Positions 22,912 to 64,000 of a stretch of DNA of 64,000 nucleotides are shown here, piece after piece. Numbering within the stretch: the stretch's first letter is position 1; each line of letters opens with the position of its first letter. A program made the translations under genes and the position numbers. The DNA is from Istiophorus platypterus (Eukaryota > Chordata > Actinopteri > Istiophoriformes > Istiophoridae), in assembly GCA_016859345.1 (NCBI GenBank), contig CM029126.1, positions 853,501 to 917,500 on the forward strand, in the 5' to 3' direction. Below the pieces are notes generated by a model. The model ran no database searches. It was not told where the DNA came from and was given only the letters and a program-made list of their open reading frames with translations.

Positions 22912-23584
22912 ATGTGGCCCAGAGCCGCCGACATAACCGTGCAAACAATCTGTCTGTGCATCCTCCAGCTGGCAACCTGTCACCACTGCCCCGTGGTGTC
23001 GTCCCGCCGCGGCCTCGTCTACAGGGACTCCCTGTCAGCTCTGTCCAGGAACCTGAGGGCCCCAGGGGGCCCCCGGCTGCGGGGCCTCGGCCTCCACAGC
23101 AGACACCCCTGCAGGTGGACCAGGTAAAAAATATACGTAGGCACCGGAGAGATGAACCGTTGGGGGTTAAACTGTGAACTGGGCTGGGATATACATCAGA
23201 ACCAGACACCGAGAGAATATAAACTAGTCTAATCAGTAGTTTAATCATCAGCCAGTGGCAACAGTAAATAACTCGCATTAATGCATCAATAATAGTAATA
23301 ATCAAAAACACTGATACAGCCTTTACCTGCTTGAGAATTTTAATACTTCAGGTACATTTAGCGCATAATACTCATAAACCTTTATATAACATGACTTTGA
23401 ATGCAGGACCTTTATTATTACAGAGTAATTTTAATTGTGGTTGTAACCTACTGTCTTACTTTAACTGACTGTGAGTGAAGCATCTAAATACCTCTCCCTT
23501 CACTGCAGCAGTAGATGTACTACAAGTAATAGGAGTAATTGAACAGGGGTTACAGTAGTCAAAGTAGTAAAGAAATACTAATAC

Positions 23585-23624
<40 letters not shown>

Positions 23625-23884
23625 CTAATAGTACTACAGTAGTGTTCTAGTTGCAGTATCAGTAGTAGTGTCAGAAACAGACCGCTCAAATTAACATTGA
23701 ACGTTAACCCCTCCCACCCCACAGCGCTCTGCCCTCTCCACCTCACAGAGCTGAACTCCCAGAATCCATTGCTCTGGCCCGCTCCAAGCCGCCCGGCAGC
23801 ATGAAGCACCTGGTGCTGGCTCACCTGAGGAAGCTGCTGACACTGAACCCCAACCAGCGGCAAGGCCTCCACCTGCCGGTCTGA
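22912..23884 (+). CDS. Unrecognised small secreted peptide precursor, two exons (22912-23123, 23725-23884)
   Basis: Exon 1 (212 bases) ends in phase 2 at a GTAAAA donor. Exon 2 starts after CCCACCCCACAG and restores the frame, giving 123 residues and a TGA stop. The first about 25 residues look like a signal peptide (TVQTICLCILQLATC). The mature part is Arg- and Pro-rich, with a dibasic SSRRG site, two Cys in exon 1 (HHCP and HPCRW) and a C-terminal amphipathic stretch MKHLVLAHLRKLLTLN. No transmembrane segment follows. I do not recognise the family; a peptide hormone or cytokine-like precursor is possible, but that is inference from shape only. Consistent phase, good splice sites, a signal peptide and high local coding GC support a real gene. 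An AATAAA at 24416-24421 could end the transcript. Confidence 0.55.
23586..23627. repeat. AGT trinucleotide repeat
   Basis: About 13 AGT units within the intron of the orphan peptide gene, roughly 100 bases before its second exon. Confidence 0.95.
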
Positions 23885-24321
23885 CCTTAGACTGGCGGCC
23901 GGGCGGCCTCGGCGGCCCGGGCGACCCGGGCGGTCACGACACTGTCAGCGATGAGCTGGTCTGAATTGAGAGCTGCTGGACACCAGAGGGCGCTGCAGGG
24001 TTCAGAAGGACCGGAGGAGGACTCGGACTGATCCTGATCTTGAGTCCAGGTTCAGAGAGACGGATTTTATTCTGAGGGGGAGGAGAGACAGGCCTGAGGA
24101 CTGAGGCCAGAAGGAAACTTTCTTTAGGTAAATTTCCCCACCTCAACCCCTCCATCGAATCACCACCAGTGTCAGTCCTCACTCAGATTCTGGTCTCTGA
24201 ATCGGATCAAGAACCTCTGGGATCAGGTCTCTGCAGCAGTCTCAACATCTGCTAGACAGACTGAACCAGAACAGTGGAGGCTACAACTTTAACGTTCATC
24301 CGTCACATACGGCTGCATTGT

Positions 24322-24355
24322 TTAGCTGTCCACATACTTATGGCCAAGTAGAGTG
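24322..24355 (-). mobile_element. Terminal fragment of a teleost DNA element (GGCCATAAGTATGTGGACA)
   Basis: On the minus strand it reads ctacttggccataagtatgt then ggacag, close to the terminus at 5252-5280 and the weaker one at 18863-18885. This motif marks the end of a high-copy fish DNA element. No internal sequence is clearly retained. Confidence 0.55.
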
Positions 24356-25214
24356 TTTTAGAGGCTTTCCTTTACAGGAATGAATTTTAAATATAGATTT
24401 ATTTTACAATAATTTAATAAAGATTTTGTTTCAATTTGATAGATTTTTAATATTTAAATCACAGTTTTATAGTATTATTTAATGTAGGCGGCACTACTCT
24501 ATAAAAAAAAATCTTTTTTGTTTCTAGTATAGATATAAGTAAATAAGATGATTTTTTCAGCAGTTTTAATGATAATGTAAACACAATTAGCAATATTATC
24601 AATAAGTTGTGATCATTTGTAATTTGAAGCTAATTCTCAGAGTTGCACAGTTTCTTCTGCTGCTGCTTGTTTTTTTCCATGGTGTTATATTTTTACTGTT
24701 GTTTTGCTGTGTTTTTCTTCATCCACCGCTTTTTTTTTGCTTAAACTAAATGAGGAACATGAACAGTTTGTAAACTCGTGCTAACAGGGACTTTTTTTTA
24801 TTTCTGTTAATAAAGGGAGAGCTGAGGCCTGGAATTTAGAGATAACGAAACTAAACAGTAGAAAACAACATCTCAGCTGGTTCCTGCATTTTCAGCCTCA
24901 GTGTATTAAAATTTGTCTCCTTTTTTATAGTAAATGATTCATTATTTCACCATCATGAAATAGTTTAAGTTAGAACCAGACCAGCTGTCCTTGCTACTTC
25001 CAGGCTAAATGCTAACCTAGGCTAACTATCTCCTTCCCTCTCAGAGAGAAGGAGGATGAGAGTGTTTCCCTAAAATGTTGAACTACTCCTTTAAGTTACC
25101 AATTAGACAGGCAGACTGTCAGAGCCTCTGTCAACAGACCTAAAGTAGATAAATGAGGAGGAACTGGTGTAAATCAACCTGCCAGTGTTGACAAACACCT
25201 GCCGAAGAACAGCT

Positions 25215-25252
<38 letters not shown>

Positions 25253-26642
25253 AGTGTGTGTGTGTGAGTGTGTGCTGATTTGAATGAGCAAACAGTCTGA
25301 GAAAGTTGCAGAAATCAGGATTTAGTGGAAATGATTTGTCTCTTAAAATGAACAACTTCAATACTGTAAAAAAATCTAAAATAAATAGATAAATAAACTT
25401 CAGGCTTCTGTGTCTGTGGGTGTTTGATCTTTGGTTATAAAACGACAGTAAATTCCATAAGCGACGGCTGCTGGCGTGTTGCTGCATGTCTGTTGTTAGC
25501 ATTGCAGCGTGTTCACTTCACACTTCTGGAAAAATACCTGTTTTTACGCAGAAACTTGTATTTTACCATTTTTGTAGTGGACAGAATATGTTCCGTGATG
25601 GATGTCAATAATTGGACTATGCAGTTGTTTTTTTTTAATGTTTATATGGCTTAAGAAGTTATTACATATCGATTCTTTCAACTTATCTGTAAAAACAAAC
25701 ACTCAAAGCAAGTTTTCATTAGACAATTATACCTGATTCTTTTTGTTTTCCCAAACTCTTGAGTGGTGTCACCATCATTCATGATGAATTCATCTTCCCC
25801 CATTTCCAATATAGTAAAATAGCAAATACGACACAGTCTAACTCAAGCAGATTTTATTGAGGTCACCGAAATTGGTCCCTTTAACATAAAACAGACTCAA
25901 AACCTGCTTGGGCTGAATGTGGAGGTTGAAAACCGTAACGCAGCAGAGGTTTTGGTTTTTCTTCTCTCGCTCTGACCGACCAGCGGTGACGACGGTGGAG
26001 GTCGTTGGGCGCAGCTCACTCAACGTTCGTCATATTGATCACGGACGATGTGTGGATTATAAGGAAAAGTTCCACATTTTGGAAAATCTGAACCCTCAGC
26101 AAGGAAGACAATAAAGTCTGTTTCCAAAAAGAGTGAACTGTTCCTTTAGTAGCAGTAATTTCCGTAACTTGACATACAATTATGGGCATTTTTTTAAAAT
26201 ATTTCCGTCGTTATTCTCCTGTTCTGTCCAGAGGTCTCGAACCGGTCGACCGTCCTCAGCTTCACAGTGTTTTTGGACAGAAATGTTCTTTTCAAACCAT
26301 TTTTCTATAAAACTTAAGCAAGTGACGGCAGTTTTATTTTCATATTCTAAAACTATAATATATCTAAAGCTGAAGCTGATAAAAATACCTCATTACTTCT
26401 ATAGGAGGACACAGGCAACTGAAACATCGTAATATAGATGCTGTGGAAGGAACAATGAAGTGGCTGATGTTGTATAATGCAGAGCAGGTCAAAGGTCATC
26501 TGAAATATTAATTAGACCCCCCCCCCCGCTGTCAGCTCAGCGTTTTAATCCGCTCTGTTAATGAAAAGCAGAGTGAGTGGAGCTGTTTTTAACTTCAGAT
26601 CAGCAGGAAAATACCTGAAACCTATTTACTGATATTAACATG

Positions 26643-26643
26643 T

Positions 26644-26702
<59 letters not shown>
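26643..26702. repeat. CA microsatellite
   Basis: About 29 uninterrupted CA units. Confidence 0.97.
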
Positions 26703-26704
<2 letters not shown>

Positions 26705-26754
26705 CAGGAGCCAAGCAGGAGCCAAGCTTTTCCCTCAAGATTAAAAACTTTATT

Positions 26755-27740
26755 TCATTTTCTCATAATTATCAAATAATATTTGCTCATAAGTGCAATT
26801 TAGTTTTTCTTTCTCATATGATTTCTCATAATCAATTATAATTATGTTTCTTGCTCGATTTGAAAATGATGCTGCTGTTTCTTTCTTTCTCTCTTTTTTC
26901 TTTTTTACCTGACACTGGGTCATAATTGTGACGTCCTCTCTCATCATGAGAATCATTTTCACAGTTTTATTTTAGCTCGTGTTTCTCATAGACTGGAGTT
27001 TCTATTTGTTATAATGACCAGACCGTGAGTCGTTATTATCAGAAACCAGTCAGTCAAAGTGAAACTTTAACAGATGTTTCTTGTGATTTCAATAGTTTCT
27101 TATAAATGTGAAGCTGTTTCTTTCTCCATTTGTATTTCTGAGATATTATGTCATAATTATCAAATGTTTTCATGTATGACAGTTGCTCTGTCTTGCTTTA
27201 AAATAATAGTAACAAAATACTCTTAATAATTATGATTTTATCATCTTTTAAAGTTTAACAAACTTCCTCTTACTTTTTTCATGATCGTGACAAAGGTTTT
27301 TATAATTATGAGAATGTTTCTTTCTTTCTGACTTTGTCTGTTATATATTCATTATACTTTTTCCTAATTATATTTCTGTCTCATAAATAAATGATACTAG
27401 GTCATAATGAATAGAGACTTCAGACTTCTCATAATGAGAAACTGTTTTTTCTTTTCTTTTCTTTACCTGGCTTTCAGTCATAATTAAAAGACCAAATGAC
27501 ATCTAATAATGAGAAACATCAATGGTGTGTCTCATTGTTGAGATAATTTCTTACAACGAAAATGTCATAATAATTAATAAGTGTCAAAAATATGATACTT
27601 TTTTAGAATTATAAAAGTGTTTTTAATTGTAATAATAGTTACACGATAATCAGCTATAATCGTGAGACTTTTTCATATTTATTAGTATCTCTAGATACAA
27701 TAATTATGAGAACCGTGCATATGATTATGAGGTTACAGGT
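26755..27740. repeat. Decayed array of tctcataattatga motifs
   Basis: The motif tctcataat or its complement attatgaga recurs more than a dozen times over about 1 kb at irregular 20-80 base spacing, with tttcttt linkers. This looks like an old minisatellite built on a near-palindromic unit. Confidence 0.55.
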
Positions 27741-29499
27741 CATATCTATGAGCAACAAAAAGACAAAGAAAAAAAACCCCACTACAAAACAAATTGGAAA
27801 TCTGTGATTGAATAGATTTTATTTCAAGCCTCCACACGATAGAAAACAAAGACGTAAAGATGATTTATTAGAGCCTTGATATATTGTAGTTATTCTTTTA
27901 TTTCCCACCAAACACGTAACAGAAACCACCTCATGGGTTGTTCTTTTTTCCTGAAGAGAGCCTGTGGATGAAAGAGTCCGGCCACTGCCACAGGCTACTT
28001 TGTGGGAACAACAATGACTCTACTGTAATGAAATAATCTGTCAGGATTACAGCAGCAGGAGGGAAACGCCACACAAACTCGACGCTGATAATCACAGATA
28101 AGCCCTTCTGAAGGCCGCTTCGCTCAGAAAATGCTTTCTTTTCGCTCCTCCCGCCTGCTTTTCAGCTGTGACTTTGTTTTTCGCCATCGGATGAACTTCA
28201 TCATTATGGTCTCTCAGTGTTTCCCACAGGAGGAGGAAGTACGGTGCATTCAGGGGCTGTCTCACAGACTGGGAAAAAAACGACTTCCCAGCTCCCCAGA
28301 CTCGTTTTCACGGACGCATCAATGAGTCATTCATCTTTTCCACATCGTTTGTGTTTGTCGGGCGTTTTCGTTTGGCTTCCAGGTGCGATTGTCCTTTGAC
28401 CTCATCTACATCTGCTTCGCTGTGTCATTTCCACTATTTCTCACAATGGCTTTTTACACACTTCACTGCACTGTGCCTGCAGGACATCAACCGTCATTAA
28501 AGTCACTACAGTCAGTTCTTTTATAACACCAGTGTATGAGATAACAATGTTCAGCTGTCTCTGGTGGTGATGAACCCAAAGAGAATTATCTGCAGCTGCT
28601 CTTGGCTTTACAGCTTTACGACGAGTTTCAGACTGGGACGGAGGAATTACTCATTTCTTTTACTAAAGTAAAAGTACTCGATTACAAAATGTTACTTAAG
28701 TATAATTAAGAATATGAAGTTACAGTATTAAAAGTAAAAAACAGCAGACAAACCCAGTCAGAGACCAGCTGGTGAACGTGGAGTAGCATTTAGCAGCTAA
28801 AGAGCCAGAAGGTTTCCCCTCGGGAGCTGGTGGAGACCAAACACAGAGCTAAAAGAAGAGGGAGCACTGGACTTAAATCCATCAGGTGGACTCAAGAGAC
28901 CAGATCCAGATGAATTATCGTGTTACTCTGTGACTGACGGATGTGAGAATAAACAGCAACATAACAGGTTCGGCCTGATGCTGTATGTCGATGCTGTGCT
29001 CCCAACTAGTTTCTGTTGAAAACAAGTGGACAATAAAATGAAGTAGTGCAGGTTTAAAGCATTTTACAGGATAACAGACAGTCTTTCATCTGATGGATCC
29101 ACAGTTTGCAGGTAAAATGTATTTCTTAGAGGATCCTCTGTCATTGTCTTTGTTCTGCAATCAGTCTGCTGAGCCTTCACACCAGCATAAGACATCGTCT
29201 TTTTTCCTTTTTCCAGATCATTTTTTTCCATTTCTGTCCAGCTGCTTTGCACAATGAGACATTTGTGGACACATGACAATCTCCTCAGGTCAGCTCTCTG
29301 AACTCGGCCTGCGCCAATAAAACCATCAGACCTAATAAAACGGGAAAAAAGACAAATACTGTGTGGACAACAGTGAAGTTTTCAAAGCAACTGTTCTAAA
29401 GATTAGCTTAAAACAGTGGCATGTAATCAAAGGACAAAAAAAATCACACTTTTCCAAGAGAGTAATTTTTCTAGAAATTAAATATGTCACTTACAATGA

Positions 29500-29956
29500 G
29501 TGAAAAGTAACTAAGAACATTTACTCAGGCACTGTATTGAAGTACAGTTGTGAGGAACTGGTAAATAATTTCCTTGAGTATTTCCACTCTATGCTAATTG
29601 ATACTTAAACTCGGCTTCATCTAAGGGAGAAATACTTAAACGAAGGTGTACTTATTCATTCATTTTCAGATGAGGCTTTTCCATGTAAAGCACAATCAGT
29701 TAAATCATTGCTTTAGTATATAAAGCTGTTAAAATTAGCCCCTTGACCAACTACAGCATTAAAGTACAGCTCATATTAATACATCAAGAAAGAATATAAC
29801 ATTGACAGGATAATGACTAATCCTCCTTTTGATACTTTAATTGCATGTGTTGGTAAAACTGTGTATTTTTACTAAAGTTACGTTTTGAAAACAGGACTTT
29901 TACTTGCAATACAGTATAAAAAAGGATTTAAATAATTCCTCCGCAACTGCTTATAC
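29500..29956. mobile_element. hAT-like teleost MITE, near full length but decayed
   Basis: Reads gtgaaaagtaactaagaaca, tttactcaggcactgtattg, ttccttgagtatttccactc and, at the far end, gacttttacttgcaatacag then aataattcctccgcaactg. These are the ordered landmarks of the common fish element whose ends read CAGTGGTGGAAGAAG. Heavily mutated. Confidence 0.6.
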
Positions 29957-30519
29957 AAAGTCAGAAACAATGTCTGTGTAATTACTACGCTACCATAGAG
30001 TTAAACACATGGATTATATATTAAATGTACATTTCATTGTCAAATATAAAACAAAGCATAATCTGCCTTGTTTTGCTAGAGGCCTTTCAGCTACAGAGAT
30101 AATAACAACTCTGTTTAAAGATATTAAACTTAATCAGATACTTGACTCATACGCTGAAAGTCATTATTAAATCAGTGGATCCGAATGAAAGCTAGGATCT
30201 AATGATTCTTTTTAAAATAATAACATTAACAATGTTACTTTTCACGTACACAAACAGCATGTACAGTGACATGAAATGCAGCCTGCTCTTCTTATAGCTT
30301 TTCTATAAAACAAGGATTATAATGGATAAAAGTTCAAGATAAAAAAAAATATAAAGAATATTGCTTAAAAATATGACGTAAAATGTACATAAAGTCATTC
30401 TATAAAATGTCAGTGTCGAAGTCAATGATTTATGATCTTGTATTATGGGATTAATTATAAAGTTTGTTCTGTCAGTGGAAACTAAACCATGAGAAAAAGG
30501 TTCCCATGCTTTGTTACCG

Positions 30520-30783
30520 TCGTAACCCCGCCCACTCCACTCTCCCGCCCGATGATTGGCGGAAGTAAGCGCCCGCCGCCACCTCAGCGGAGCGCTTAGC
30601 CGTCCATCAAACACGGGGGCGGGCTCTACAGCTGGAGTTAATAAATTCCAGGCAGTCGTAAAGAAGTGGCGGAGAGACGCGTCTTGAGAAGAAGCTCGGC
30701 CGGCAGCGGTTAGCTCACCCCGGTGAACCACCAGCCGCCCCCGGGCAGAGAAACAGCAGCCTTCGGTAACGGGTTGGTGGAAA
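30520..30783 (+). promoter_or_regulatory. slc4a7: CpG-rich promoter and 5' UTR of slc4a7
   Basis: GC content and CpG rise sharply here and extend through exon 1 to about 31080. A GC box (CCCCGCCC) lies at 30526-30533 and an inverted CCAAT box (GATTGGC) at 30554-30560, about 225 bases before the ATG. No TATA box. Confidence 0.6.

Positions 30784-64000
<33,217 letters not shown>

Larger units (their letters stand above)
23885..30500. other. Intergenic region
   Basis: No supported gene. Contents: a repeat terminus at 24322-24350, TG repeats at 25214-25276, CA repeats at 26643-26702, an AT-rich decayed tcataattatga array at 26755-27740, and hAT-like MITE relics at 28640-28745 and 29500-29956. 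The remainder is AT-rich with no recognisable signal. Confidence 0.55.

Noticed and set aside
23940..24182. 82-residue minus-strand open frame after the orphan peptide gene
   Set aside because: No signal peptide, domain or splice support; probably chance or repeat-derived.

Overview
The window looks like nuclear DNA of a teleost fish, probably a percomorph. Genes have short coding exons with GT/AG introns. Dinucleotide (CA/TG) microsatellites occur every few kb. Decayed fish transposon families (Tc1/mariner, several hAT-like MITEs) are recognisable. I see no prokaryotic, phage or CRISPR signal. All gene names rest on reading the translations against remembered protein families; no search was run.

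Layout. (1) 1-3.6 kb, minus strand: first two coding exons of a CMTM7-like MARVEL-domain gene, which runs off the left edge. (2) 7.6-9.9 kb, minus: a decayed SIGLEC15-like gene (signal exon, V-set remnant, C2 plus membrane exon) with two in-frame stops and a lost splice donor. (3) 10.9-13.2 kb, plus: an intact three-exon SIGLEC15-like gene, head to head with the decayed copy. It keeps the sialic-acid-binding Arg and the transmembrane Lys that pairs with DAP12 in mammals. (4) 13.9-16.8 kb, minus: an intact three-exon secreted protein fusing an IgGFc-binding-type domain to a C-type lectin domain, convergent with the siglec gene. (5) 22.9-23.9 kb, plus: a two-exon gene for an unrecognised 123-residue secreted peptide. 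(6) 30.5-64 kb, plus: the 5' half of slc4a7 (NBCn1, electroneutral Na+/HCO3- cotransporter), covering nearly the whole cytosolic N-terminal domain; the membrane domain lies beyond the right edge.

The slc4a7 part has a CpG-rich promoter and first exon at 30.8 kb. A second candidate promoter and first exon, with a TATA box, lies at 44.1-44.5 kb inside the 20.7 kb first intron. The long optional cassette exon typical of NBCn1 is at 55.4 kb, with a conserved calcineurin-docking-like motif. CMTM7 and SLC4A7 both lie on human chromosome 3p, which fits the slc4a7 assignment over slc4a8 and slc4a10.

Regions 2-4 form a small cluster of putative immune or glycan-recognition genes. I found no wholly new multi-gene system. 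The best leads are the divergent siglec pair (one dead, one alive), the IgGFc/lectin fusion, the orphan peptide, the alternative slc4a7 first exon, and slc4a7 acceptors that sit against long TG repeats.
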